A DNA stretch of 64,000 nucleotides from Bimuria novae-zelandiae CBS 107.79 (Eukaryota > Ascomycota > Dothideomycetes > Pleosporales > Didymosphaeriaceae), in contig ML976750.1 of assembly GCA_010015655.1 (NCBI GenBank), positions 2,221-66,220 of the forward strand, read 5' to 3'. Below, one piece after another: positions 45,600 to 57,899 of this stretch. Position numbers and translations under genes: made by a program. Under the pieces are notes generated by a model. The model was not told where the DNA came from. It worked only from the letters and a program-made list of their open reading frames with translations, and ran no database searches. The first letter of the stretch is position 1; each line of letters opens with the position of its first letter.

Positions 45600-47760
45600 G
45601 TAAAAAAGGAGATCTAAAAGAGTGTTTTTATAGATAAGATAAAGTTCTTCTAGCTTATCCTTCCGTTCCTTCAGGCAATTACGGATAACGGGCTTAATAC
45701 AGATATGGATCTAGAGAACGAAGGAAACTATGCTACTTTAAGGGCAAACGCTACTATCTTAACAAATAATAATAAATTCTTTAAATAGTGCTATGTGGCA
45801 CCGAAGGCTTGTATTTATGTATTTTGGCACTTTTAATAGTTTGTCTATATTAATAGTGCCCATATAAAGTTAGATAAGAACCTGGTTTTCCTTATTCTTA
45901 TAACACTTGACGCCAACGAGAAAATCCTACTATTAATATAAGGATTTGCTAGAAACAAGTCTAAAGAATTATAGCTTAGCTTTCTGCATGGCTTTAGAGA
46001 ATACTTTCTAGGCAACCTCAATACTACTAAAAAAGAATATAACGATTTCGAGCATCTTATAATTATTAGCGATTAAGCAAAAGGTCTAGTTCTAGCTATT
46101 AAAGAGGTTTTCCTAAAGGCTTTTTATTATTACTATACCCAACATCTTGCGGAGAATGTTGGAAACGAATTTAAAAGAAAGGTTAAGAAGATATTTAGAG
46201 CTACTTATCTAGTTAAGTCAAAGGCTAAATTTAAAGCCTTTTTAGATTAGATTGAGTCGCTTTCTGTTCCTGCGCGTCACTATCTGGGTTAGATCGATAC
46301 AAAGCACTACGCAATATTATATGCACCACTAGTCAATTTTCCACGGTTTGGTTAAACATGTTCTAATATTTCCAAGTCGATAAATAACGTATGGATGGTA
46401 AGTAGATCTATTAGAAAGCCTATTATTCTGTTTAGACTAAGACTAAGCTATAGGAGGCTCGCAACTTACCAATTCTTTATTTACTCTATTATATATAGAT
46501 ATATATAATGTCGAAATTCTACGAAAGACGTTATAACCCCTAGAAAGACGAGAAGTATACTAACTTTACTATAGCATATTTCTAAAAAGAGCTTAAGGAG
46601 AGTAACTAGTATCTTGTAACTTCTTAAGAGCGCGAGAATATAGTAGCTCTAGCATATTAAGTAAATCTAGGAGACTAAAACACTTATCTTGTTTAGCTTA
46701 AAGCTTAGAAATGCTCTTATCTCGCTTTTTAGGATTATAAAATTCCTTATAGACATGTAATTGCTGTCTGTTAGTTCTTTAATGCTAAACCCAAGAACTA
46801 TATCGCTAAGTTCTACAAGATATCTAAGTATCGTGAGCAGTATAGGTACTCTCTATTACTAGTTTTACTAGATAATCTCGAACCTAATAGTATTACAAAG
46901 CCACCTCCTGACGCTCCCTTGCGAGGTCGCTCGGTCCAGAAGAGGATAAAGCGAAGGACGCAGGAGACGGAGGTCTAGAGACTTAAAAATCTAGTATTAT
47001 CTAATAGTTAGAAGGAGCAACAGGATAAGGCTCAAAACTAGTATTAATTAAGCGTAACATATTTCTAACAGCACCTAAATATATTAGATTATCCTAGTTA
47101 GATTGCACCTATCTAGCGCCGTCCTAAACAGGCTATACCTAATTAATGGGTATTAACTCAACTTCCTGATGAAACCGTATTTAGCCTATCTTTAATTTCC
47201 TAACCGCCAGACTTAAGAGAGCACGGTACCTTATGGCAACAGATTAGAGCTATATAAGCGGACCTTAGAGAAATCGAGGCAATAAAAGAGCGTTACTAGG
47301 CTTAGGGGATTAGCGCTGCTAGATAAGTAGTAAATAGGAATAGAAATAACAAACAGGGTTAATCTTATAGAGCACAGGCATCTACAACAGAAGCAGAATA
47401 TTTAATCTTATAGTCCTTATCTCCTAAACCTCTAGTCCCCTAGCTAATTTTGGACCAGTAGCTATGGCTAGACAAGGATAAATAGTAAAGCAGCAGCGGC
47501 TCTTAAGGAAATCTAGCTGCTTTATAAGTTATTTATATTAATTCTACTGTTACGAATAATACCTTTACGTTTAGTATATCTAGCCCTGTTCTAAATATCA
47601 CTATTAATATTACATTAAGTCTACTAGGTAGAAACAAAAGGCCTGTGGCAAGTGGGGATAAAAAAGAGAGTAATATCTAAAGCAAAGAGCCTCTAGCCCT
47701 ATTAACGCGATTAAGAAAAGAGCTTAAACAGGCTAATTGTAAGACTATAGATAGAGATTT
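45600..47760 (+). pseudogene. broken MULE transposase (copy 1)
   Basis: The plus frame contains a MULE core: AKGLVLAIKEVF and QHLAENVGNEF (about 46080-46170). Downstream is a SWIM-type zinc-finger remnant reading DYKIPYRHVIAVC (about 46734-46772), with a likely Cys-to-Tyr change by RIP. In-frame stops are frequent. A basic segment with RGRSVQKRIKRR follows. Limits are approximate. Confidence 0.75.
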
Positions 47761-48000
47761 AGATCTATTATAATATAATCTTTGACCTTTCCCTTTATGT
47801 AAAACTACTGCTACCTTTGTCTGCTGTCTAAAAGCGTCTGGGGGAGGCGCGAAGCCTACTAATAGAATAGTGGCATCTAGGATAGAAACAGTGGCATGTG
47901 GGATATTTTATAAACTGACGTCACGTGTGTGGTAGTGTATCTGAAACAGTGGTAGATGGGAAATTATTACGCCAAGCAGTGGCATGTTTGAAATTTGCCG

Positions 48001-48087
48001 GTGTTTCAAATGACGCGCGGGAATCGATTACTAATACGCGGGGCAGGTCACATGTGTAGCGGGATTTTACGAAACGACAATAATTAC
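48001..48087. other. spacer between the two head-to-head MULEs
   Basis: 87 bp, with normal GC content and no RIP signature, ending in the 10-bp target site CAATAATTAC (48078-48087) of MULE 2. This is probably residual host or older transposon-free sequence. Too short for a gene. Confidence 0.6.
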
Positions 48088-51000
48088 TGGTAAATTTCAA
48101 ACATGCCACTGCTTGGCGTAATAATTTCCCATCTACCACTGTTTCAGATACACTACCACACACGTGACGTTAGTTTGTAAAATATCCCACATGCCACTGT
48201 TTCTATCCCAGATGCCACTGTTCTATTAGTAGGCTTCGCGCCTCCCCTAGACGCTTTTAGACAGCAGACAAAGGCAGCAGTAGTTTTACATAAAGGGAAA
48301 GGTTAAAGATTGTATTATAATAGATCTAAATCTCTATCTATAGTCTTATAATTAGCCTGTTTAAGCTCTTTTTCTTAATCGCGTTAATAGGGCTGGAGGC
48401 TCTTCGCTTTAGATATTACTCTCTTTTTTATCCCCACTTGCCACAGGCCTTTTGTTTCTACCTAGTAGACTTAATATAACATTAATAGTGATATTTAGAA
48501 CAGGGCTAGATGTACCGAACGTAAAAGTATTATTCGTAATAGTAGAATTAATGTAAATAACTTGTAAAGTAGCTAAATTTCCTTAAGAGCCACTACTGCT
48601 TTGCTGTTTATCCTCGTCTAGCTATAGCTACTAGTCCAAAATTGGCTGGGGGACTAGAGGTTTAGGAGATAGGGACTATAAGGTTAAATATTCTACTTCC
48701 GTTGTAGATGCCTGTGCTCTATAAGGTTAACCCTATTTATTATTTCTATTCCTATTTACTACTTATCTAGCAGCGCTAATCCCCTAAGCCTGGTAACGCT
48801 CTCTTATTACCTTAATTTCTCTAAGGTCTGCTTGTATAGCTCTAATCTGTTGCCATAAGGTACCGTGCTCTCTTGAGTCTAGCGGTTGGGAAATTAAAGA
48901 TAGGCTAAATACGGTTTTATTAAGAAGTTAAGTTAATACCTATTAATTAGGTATAGCCTGTTTAGGACGGCGCTAGATAGGTGCAATCTAACTAGGACAA
49001 TCTAATATATCTAGGTGCTGTTAGAAATATGTTGCGCCTAATTAATACTAGTTTTAAGCCTTATCCTATTGCTCCTTCCAACCATTAGATAATGCTAAAT
49101 TTCTAAGTTTCTAGGCCTCCGTCTCTCGCGTCCTTCGCTTTATCCTCTTCTGGACCGAGCGACCTCGCAAGGGAGCGTCAGGAGGTGGCTTTGTAATACT
49201 ATTAGGTTCGAGATTATCTAGTAAAACCGGTAATAGAGAGTACCTATACTACTTACGATACTTAGATATCTTGTAGAACTTAGCGATATAGTTCTCGGGT
49301 TTAGCATTAAAGAACTGACAGACAGTAATTGCATGTCTACAGGGAATTTTATAATCCTAGAAAGCGAGATAAGAGCATTTCTAAGCTTTAAGCTAAACAA
49401 GACGAGTGTTCTAGTCTCCTAGATTTACTTAGTATGCTAGAGCTACTATATTCTCGCGCTCTTAAGAAGTTACAAGATACTAGTTACTCTCCTTAAGCTC
49501 TTTTTAGAAATATGCTATAGTAAAGTTAGTATACTTCTCGTCTTTCTAGGGGTTATAACGTCTTTCGTAGAATTTCGACATTATATATATCTATATATAA
49601 TAGAGTAAATAAAGAATTGGTAAGTTGCGAGCCTCCTATAGCTTGGTCTTAGTCTAAACAGAATAATAGGCTTTCTAATAGATCCACTTACCATCCATGC
49701 GTTATTTATCGACTTAGAAATATTAGAACATGTTTAACCAAACTGTGGGAAATTAACTAGTGGTGCATATGATATTGCGTAGTGCTTTATATCAATCTGA
49801 CCCAGATAGTGACGCGCAGGAACAGAAAGCGACTCGATCTAATCTAAAAAGGCTTTAAATTTAGCCTTCGACTCAACTAGATAAGCAGCTCTAAATATCT
49901 TCTTAACCTTTCTTCTAAATTCGTTTCTAACAGTCTCCGCAAGATGTTGGGTATAGTAATAATAAAAAGCCTTTAAGAAAACCTCTTTAATAGCTAGAAC
50001 TAGACCTTTTACTTAATTACTAATGATTATAAGATGCTTAAAATTATTATGTTCTTTCTTAGTAGTATTAAGGTTGCCTAGAAAGTATTCTCTAAAGCCA
50101 TGCAGAAAGCTAAGCCATAATTCTTTAGACTTGTTTCTAGCGAATCCCCACATTAATGGTAGGATTTCCTCGTTGGCGTTAAGTGTTATAAGAATAAGGA
50201 GAACCAGGTTCTTATCTAACTTTATATAGGCACTATTAATATAGATAAACTATTAAGAGTGCTAAAATGCATGAATATAAGCCTTCGGTGCTATATGGCA
50301 CCATTTAAAGGATCTATTATTATTTATTAAGATGGCAGCATTTGCTCTTAAAGTAGCATAGTTTCCTTCGTCCTCCAGATCTATATCTGTATTAAGCCCG
50401 TTATCCGTAATTACCTAAAGGAACAGAAGGATAAGCTAGAAGGACTTTATCTTATTTATAAAAGCACTCTTTTAGATCTTCTTTTTTACGCGCCACGCTT
50501 ATAGGTACAATATCTAATTTAAGTACTAAAGTCTTTTAGTAGCCTAGATCCAGCGTGGCCTCGTTTAAAAGTCGCTCTTAACTATATCTCCCTATCGGTG
50601 GGCAATAAGCTTTGTAGATCTTAATACTTTTTAATCCTAATAGGAGCTAAGATTGCAGGTATAAGGGACTAATTTCTAAAGCTTAAATTAATTAGATCAA
50701 TTTATATAAGCGATCTAGAAAAAGAATTTACATCTAGTTTCCTCGCTCAAGTAGCAAATAGCGTGGAATCTCGTCTAATCGCTGGAGGCTACTTTAAATA
50801 AAAGCCTCTAGGTTACCATAACGTAAAGAACTAACTCTTTTGCTTTATCGATCAACGCGAATGTCTGTCTAATAAATAGAGTACTAGGCAAATTCTAGGA
50901 GGATGCTATTATAGTAGACTAATATTTTTTATATTAACCTCGCGTTAGAACGCGTTAACTTGTTTATCGCGTTAGACGCGTGATAAGCTTTTCTAGTTTT

Positions 51001-51306
51001 AGTAGGTAGCTAAATCTAACGCAAATAATAAGAAGTCCTACTACCTAATACTATATAACTATAATATTATAATACGGACTCTCTTTTTATGTAAAACTAC
51101 TTTTGTCTACTATCCAAAAGCAACTAGGGGAGCGCAAAGCCCACTAACAGAATAGTAGCATTTAGAATAGGGGCTATGGCATATAGGATAGAAATAGTGG
51201 CATGTGGGATATTTTACGAACTAACGTCACGTGTGTGGTAGTGTATCTGAAACAGTGGTAGATGGGAAATTATTACGCCAAGCAGTGGCATGTTTGAAAT
51301 TTGCCG
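48088..51306 (-). mobile_element. MULE (Mutator-like) DNA transposon 2, complete, inverted relative to MULE 1
   Basis: 3219 bp, flanked by the 10-bp duplication CAATAATTAC (48078-48087 and 51307-51316). The left terminus TGGTAAATTTC and right terminus GAAATTTGCCG match apart from RIP-type changes. It is collinear with MULE 1 in reverse orientation, without the copia insertion. The transposase lies on the minus strand (about 50410-48310) and shares the SWIM remnant and basic segment with copy 1. Confidence 0.92.
48310..50410 (-). pseudogene. broken MULE transposase (copy 2)
   Basis: Reverse-strand counterpart of the copy 1 transposase with the same landmarks: the core near 50030-49920, the SWIM-like segment near 49370-49310, and a basic segment near 49180-49140. 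Numerous stops. Limits are approximate. Confidence 0.72.
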
Positions 51307-51320
51307 CAATAATTACGGTA

Positions 51321-53447
51321 CCCTGCCGAGACAGTCAGTGCGCCGCGACACTAACGCGCCACCCCAATAGATGTAGCACCTCAACTTTAACGCGCCGCAT
51401 CTCCACCAATATAAATCCGATTGAGGCTGCAATCATCGCTATCGACTCACGAGAATCTAGAGAAACTTTCTTATATAGAAAAATTGCAGAAGAATTTGGT
51501 GTTATGCGGTTAACATTAACGCGCCGGCATAGACGCGCCATGCAGGCGCGTATATAGCTACTATAGACTTATTAAAATCTTAACTAATAATAAGAATCTA
51601 AGCTCCTATAGTATATATAGCGTCTTACTTAAAAAGGTCTACCCCCTACGCGTTAGATAATCTAAAACTTTATATTAATTATTACTAAAAAGGATGTCTT
51701 TATATAATAGGTTAATTACTTTATTAGGCGCTACCCTGACTCCCTAATCTCGCGATAGACGACTAGGCTAGATAGTAATCGCTATAACGCTGATTTAGGC
51801 GCAAGATATAGGCTCTACTTTAAGCTTTTATATAAGAAAATTATAAAGTATGGCATAGAGCCTTAGCATACCTATAATATGGACGAAAAAGGCTTCCTAC
51901 TCGGCATCACCAGCAGGTTAAAAAGGATCTTCGACAGGCCTATATATGAGAGTCGCTAAGTGAGGCAATCTATCCAGGATGGCAGTCGTGAGTGGATCTC
52001 GCTCATCGCATGTATATGCGCCGATGGATCTACTATTAATCCATTACTAATCTATTAATCTAACGCTGAGACTCTACAATCAAGCTAGGTTAAGGAAATT
52101 AACGTTAATTCTTATAGAGTCTTTATCACCTTATTAACCTCTAGATAGTCAAACAACGAGATAGGGCTTTAATAGCTAAAATAGGTGTTTAATCGCTATA
52201 CTAAGGAGAAGGCTTAATAGTAGTAGCAACTCTTAGTCCTTAATAGGTATAGATCTCACGTTACTATAGATTTTATTAACTACTGTGATTAGAAAAAGAT
52301 CCTCCTTGCGATATTTCCCCCTCACGCCACTTATACGCTACAGCCTCTAAACGTCTGTGTGTTTAAGTCTCTTTCTGCCACCTACTCCAACGAGCTCTCC
52401 GCATACCTATATAGGAGTTAAGGGCTATTAATAATTACTAAAAGAAACTTCTTTACACTATTCTAAAAGGCCTAGACAACGTTAGTTACGCCGTAATTAA
52501 TTACTAAAGCTTTTAAGTGTACAGGTATCTCGCCGCTAGATCCTACACTAATCCTTAGTTAATTTAATAAAAATAAGTCTCTAAAATAGAAATTATGTAA
52601 AAGCTCTACTTTAGTACTTAGCGCGTCTAATTAGCGCAAAATTAATTAGCTTTTAAAGGTTATTGTTAATACAGGGGGAGGTAATAAGGCCAAGAAGCTA
52701 AGTCGCACTATATACTTAATCTCTATATAGAAGCAGCTCCTAGAGCATAAGAATTAGGGGCTACGAGAAGCCCTCACAAACCAGAAACGGCGTTAAACAA
52801 AGGGCAGGACTCTACCTTTTAAGTAGCTAGATAAGTAGCATAGAGGATCTGTTTTCTAGTTACCTGCCCGCGTATAGAGGGCGCGCGATTCTCTCAGCTA
52901 ATAAAAGGCTAAAAAGCAACAACTATAACTCTAGAAAAGTAAGTAGAGAGAGATCTAGATAGCAAATAGGTAGCTTAAAGCTTGTCTACTATAGGAGAAG
53001 CGTCTTACGCGTGTAATAGCTAGAAATACGCGCGCTAAGAAAAAAGCTAATTAAGCTACTAAGTAATGCCTCTGTTAACAGGCTTATAAGGCTTAATAAC
53101 AACTTTAAAAACGTCTTAAAATTGCTAAAAAGGGAAGCTAGAATGCTTTAAAAGCTACTTATATAATTATAAAGAGGAAGAAGCCTACGCCGGCATCTAT
53201 ACATATTAATATAGTAATATTTACGCTATTAGCGCTAGTATCGCGTAGTGGCTAAATAATTAAAACACTAAGTAGATATTTATAATTTAACTAGCTAGTA
53301 ATCTTCTATAGCTCTATAAAATCTTAACTCTAGAAAATTTCGCGATAAAAGCTTTTGTGTAAAACTCTATAGCCTCATGTTGCTGGCTGCGGTGCTGGTG
53401 TTAGGGTGGCGCGTTAGTGTCGCGGCGCACTGACTGTCTCGGCAGGG
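51321..53447 (+). mobile_element. pogo/Fot1-type DNA transposon I, complete, inactivated
   Basis: 2127 bp with TA at both sides (51319-51320 and 53448-53449). The terminal repeats start CCCTGCCGAGACAGTCAGTG and contain GCGCC twice around GCGACACTAAC, unlike the other pogo elements. The transposase frame starts at 51411 with ATA in place of ATG and reads INPIEAAIIAIDSRES and FGVMRLTLTRRHRR, the pogo HTH; it is open to about 51557 and then broken. It abuts MULE 2's target site on the left and element G on the right, sharing the TA. Confidence 0.88.
51411..53180 (+). pseudogene. broken pogo/Fot1 transposase of element I
   Basis: The former start codon is ATA (51411). The HTH N-terminus is intact over about 48 codons. 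The DDE part carries NMDEKGFLLGI (about 51877) followed by many stops. The 3' limit is approximate. Confidence 0.72.
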
Positions 53448-53449
53448 TA

Positions 53450-55532
53450 CCCGTGTCCGTGCGCGTAATGCCCGGATTCGCGTAATGCCCGCGCAGCACC
53501 AAACACCCTAACTTCAGCACGCGATAACTCCACCAATATGGATCCGTATCAGGATGCGATTGATGAAATCGAATCGCGAGAGCCAGGAGAAGATTTTTCA
53601 TATACAGAAGTGGCTACTAGGCGTGGACTTGAGCGATCTACGTTGGGCCGAAGGCATCGGGGAGTAACGCGCCCTCGACAGGTCAAGAACATTAACTAGT
53701 AGAAACTCACCCTATAGCAAGAGGAGGAGCTTGTTTAATATATTAAAAGACTCACAGAGAGACATATGCCTCTTACTAGAGAGATAATATAGAACTTCGC
53801 CTCTACGATAGCAAAGGAGCTAGTTAGCGAAAGCTAGGTTACGCGCTTTATTAACCGACACAGCATTTATCTTATCTTATAATAGGCAGTCGGCATGGAT
53901 AGTAATCGCTATAAAGCTAATTTAGTAGATAAATATCGCCTCTTTTTCAACCTTCTGCACAGCAAGATGGATTAATATTATATAGATCCTTGTTATATCT
54001 ATAATATGGATGAGAAAGGCTGCCTAATTAGTATTATTAGTAGATTAAAGAGGATATTTAGCAGACGAATGTAGGAGAAGAAGGAAGTTAGGGCATTACT
54101 CTAAGATGGTAATCGCGCATGGATCACGCTCTTGGCATATATCTGCGCTAATAAATTAGCTCTGCCGCCAAGCCTTATCTATGAGGCTGTCAACAAGGGC
54201 ATCCAATTAAGCTAGGTAGAGGATATTAAGGCAGGATATCATAAAGTCTTTATTACCTTATCACCCTCTAGCTAGACGAATAATGATATCGGGCTTACTT
54301 AGCTTAAGCAGGTGTTTAATCGCTGTATAAAAGAGAAGACTCGACAATTATATTAACTTTTAATTATAGACGGCCACGGATCTTATGTTACTATAGACTT
54401 TATTAACTACTATAATTAAAATAAGATCCTGCTTGCTATTCTGCCTCCTTATTTAACTTATACGCTTTAGCTACTTAACGTTACGATGTTTAAGCCTCTA
54501 TTAATAGCCTACTTAGTAGAGCTATTAAGATACCTTTATAGAAGCTAAGGCCTAGCTTCTATTACTAAAGACAACTTCTTCCCCCTATTCTGGAATGCGT
54601 GGAAGGCCTCCTTTAAGGAATTAACTATCCTTAGCTCTTTTAGAGCCACAGGCATATCGCTACCTGATCCTAATCTTATCCTTAATAGGTTCACCTAGGA
54701 TTAAGAATCAGGCGATAACTCCTCATCAGGGCTTAGCGATCATAATTAGAGAAAGATAGATAGGCTTATATAATTAGTAGTAAAGAATTAGGGTAGTTAA
54801 GATACAAAGAAGATTCGTTAATCGCTCCACTACCTATCTATCTAAAATAAGCTACTTAAACATAAGATAGATAGGATTAAGCAGGCACTATCTACTAAGG
54901 AGAAGCGTAGAAAGAAGGGCAAGACTCTAGATCTTTAATAGCGCTAAGAGTATTATAGTAGGGCTATCTTATAGTTACTAAGGAAGGTGAGGGAGGCACG
55001 TATTTATTAATCTATTAAGGAGTAAGAGGATAAGTAGTAGTAGCTTTAAAAAGCAAAGATAGCAGAGCTAAAGAAGGTAGCTAAGCTATATAAGGAGAAA
55101 ATGTAGTAGGAAAAGCGTAATGCGCGAGAGGTAGCTAAGAAGGCGAAGGAGAAGGAGAGAGCTAAAAAGGCAGCTTAGCGCGCTGCCCAAAAGTCTGCCC
55201 GCGATGCAGAAAAAGCTCTATAACTATCCTAAAAGGGTAAGAGAAAGGCCTCTCAGCCATCTCTACAGAGCAGAAAGCGTTAAAAACGTGTTATTGGTGC
55301 TGTAGATGTTAGGGAGGCCTTAGAGGGCGCATCTACTGCCCTACCCAAATCTACACGCAGCGGTCGCGACATTAAGCTTCTAGATAGATTTAAATAGTGT
55401 AAATAAATTACAGCTATTAACTTACTACTCTATAAGAAAATCTCGGGATAATATTAATCGTAGGTAGCTCTATAGCCTTATTTCTAATAGAGCGTTTATG
55501 GTGTTGCGCGGGCATTACGCGAATCCGGGCAT
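53450..55532 (+). mobile_element. Fot1/pogo-type DNA transposon G, right end truncated at a TA
   Basis: The left terminus has the full CCCGTGTCCGTGCGCG outer motif and the duplicated GCGTAATGCCC module around GGATTC. The right terminal repeat stops at GGGCAT before the TA at 55533-55534, where element H begins, exactly as A stops at 1984. The 5' ~245 bp are RIP-poor and nearly identical to the 5' end of C. Diagnostic 3' sequence also groups G with C. The transposase starts at 53538. Confidence 0.87.
53538..55330 (+). pseudogene. broken pogo/Fot1 transposase of element G
   Basis: The ATG at 53538 begins MDPYQDAIDEIESREPGEDF, open for about 53 codons through the HTH and then broken by stops at Gln/Trp codons. 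NMDEKGCLISIISR (about 54006) marks the DDE region. The C-terminal part is Lys/Arg-rich. It lacks the 901-bp insert of A and D. Confidence 0.77.
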
Positions 55533-55534
55533 TA

Positions 55535-57673
55535 CTATGCCCGTGCGCGCAGCGACCCGAATCGCGCAGCGACCCACCAACACTAAACCTGCAGACAAGT
55601 AACTAACTTCAACGCGTTATAACTCTACCACTATAGCACTAATTAATAATGCGATTACAGTATATAATGCGCAAGAACTAGGGAAAAAACTTTCGTATAG
55701 ATAATTCGCGAAAATATTTAGTGTAAGCGTAACTACGCTACGCCGCAGATAGCAGGGCAGTTAGCAGTCTAGGACCACTAAAGATCTTAACTAACGCGCT
55801 CTTAGCCTATAATAAGAGCAGGCCCTCCTATAGTATATTAATAAGCTTATAGAGCGCAGGCTGCCTCCTATAAGAGAGATAATACGCAATTTTGCCTTAG
55901 TTATTACCTACTAAGAAATCTTAAAGTCCTGGGTGTCACGCTTCCTCCACCGAAATAATAACTATATCGTCTTAAAATAGAGTAAGGCAATAGACGCTAT
56001 TCGCCACTACGCTAACTCCTACCTTAAATACAGGCTCTATTTTAATCTCCTTCACGAGAAGATGGCCTAGTATAACATTTAGGCATGTAACACATATAAT
56101 ATAGATGAGAAGGGCTTCCTTATAGGCATCTTAAGACGCTCTAAACGCATCTTTAACCGTAAGATGTGGGAGAGAAAAGAGGTAACAGCAGCTCTCTAAG
56201 ATAGAGAGAGAGAATTTATTACTTGCTTGGCAACAATTTATGCTAATAGGAGTGCTCTACCACCTGGCCTCATCTTTGCAGCTTTAGGTGGTTTAAGAGA
56301 CACCTAGGTTGCCAGTATAAAGGTTAGAAAACACGACATTTTCTGCTCTACCTCTCCCACAGGATAGAGCAATAATGAGATAGGCCTGTCCTGGCTTAAA
56401 CAGGTATTTTAACAGACTACAAAAGAGAAGGCACTTAGAGATTACCGTCTCCTTATTATAGATAGCTATAGCAGTTACCTTATAATAGATTTTATTAATT
56501 ATTGCGAATCCCACCGCATTATCCTAGCTATATTACTACCTTACTCTACCTATACGCTTTAACCACTTAATATAGTAATATTTAAGTCTCTCTTATTAGC
56601 CTACTCTAAGGCGCTCAGTGACTATCTCCAAACTACCTAAGGGCTAATTCCTATTAATAAAAGCGACTTTTTTCCGCTCTTCTAGCAGGCCTAGGTCTCC
56701 TCCTTTAAAGAAGACATAATTTTAAAGGCCTAAGAGGCTATAAGTATATAGCCTTAGAAATTAGAGCGTGTACTTAAACGCTTTAACTATAACTCTTATA
56801 ATAAGAGTAAGGCCTTAGAGGACTCTCTAGTAGCTATTAAGGGCAACTTCTAGCAAGTGCAGCGTCTCTTACGCTCTATAGTAAAAGACCTAGCTTCGAA
56901 TAAGGCTAGATCTCTCTCTCTTACTATCTACAAACTCCAAGCAGACAAGGACATGGCTAAGTACAAAAGCGAGCAACTTTAAAACGCTTTTTAGCTCTAA
57001 GTAAGGCACAAGAAGTAAAGCAAGCCTCTTAACCTATAATAGCAATAAAATTACTATAGTAGAGCAGTCCTTTAGTCTCCTCGCAAGATTAGAGAGGCAA
57101 ACACACGTTTAGCTATTAAAGAGAGAGACAAAGAGTAAGAGAAAGTTACAATTACTTAGCATAAGATTAATAGAGCTAGTAATAAGCTTGCTAAAAAGAA
57201 AAAGGCTAAAAGAAAGCGTGTTAAAAGAGAGGAGTCTAAAAAAAGGAAGGAGAATAAGAGGGCTATAAAGGCTAAGAATACTAGGCTTGCAAAAGAGCAA
57301 AAATAACAGAATAAAGAGACTATAACCTCCTAAAAACTATTACAATAGGCAAATAAGCCTAAGCGAAAAGCCTTATATAAAGCTCTATTAAATTTAGCAA
57401 AAAAGCGTCGTGTTATGGCCTCTAGTAGTGGTAAGGGCCCGGCATCCTTAGCACCTAAACCACCACTAAAACTAGCTAAAAGTGGCCGCCTAATTAAGCT
57501 CCTAAGAAAATATAGATAGTATAAATTGATCGCATTGTCCTATATACTACTACACCTCAAGATCTTGTAATAATAGCTATTGTATGTGGCTCTACAGCCT
57601 CATTTTTGCTAGTAGGCCAATGTTGGTTGGGTGGGTCGCTGCGCGATTCGGGTCGCTGCGCGCACGGGCACAG
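55535..57673 (+). mobile_element. Fot1/pogo-type DNA transposon H, complete, inactivated
   Basis: 2139 bp between TA dinucleotides (55533-55534 and 57674-57675). The terminal repeats carry GCGCAGCGACCC twice around GAATC behind the CCCGTGC outer motif, and match at both ends. The transposase frame starts near 55633 (ATA for ATG). The core IDEKGFLIGILRRSKRIFNRK is recognisable; its C-terminal coiled, Lys-rich stretch is near 57100-57300. H separates G from D at the same TA position that B occupies between A and C. Confidence 0.88.
55633..57530 (+). pseudogene. broken pogo/Fot1 transposase of element H
   Basis: Starts near 55633 with the former ATG now ATA. The DDE region is best preserved around 56095-56300, including a stretch reading WERKEVTAAL and REFITCLATIYANRSALPPG. 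Multiple stops. The end is approximate. Confidence 0.7.
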
Positions 57674-57899
57674 TAACGTGTCCGTGCACCTAATGCACGG
57701 ATTCAGCCAATACACGCCGAACACCATAAACGCTCTATTAGAAATAAGGCTGCAGAACCACCCACAAACAATATTATTATAAGATTTTCTACTAGGATAG
57801 TAAATTGATAGCTGCGATTCATTTGCACTATTTAAATCTATTTAGAAGCTTAACGTCGCGGCCGCTCCGTGTGGATTTGGTTGGGGTAGTAGATGCGCC

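Larger units (their letters stand above)
39363..48000 (+). mobile_element. MULE (Mutator-like) DNA transposon 1, split by copia element 2
   Basis: The element occupies 39363-39633 and 45054-48000 (about 3.22 kb net). Long terminal inverted repeats (over 200 bp) start CGGCAAATTTCAAACATGCC and contain several copies of a CCACTGTTT-like motif. No target duplication was found: the left flank CTTCTCTATT differs from the right flank GTGTTTCAAA. The plus strand encodes a degenerate MULE transposase. It lies head to head with MULE 2 across an 87-bp spacer. Confidence 0.85.

Noticed and set aside
47921..48163. Open frame spanning the MULE terminal repeats and spacer (also 51231-51557)
   Set aside because: It arises from conserved terminal-repeat sequence rather than a coding gene.
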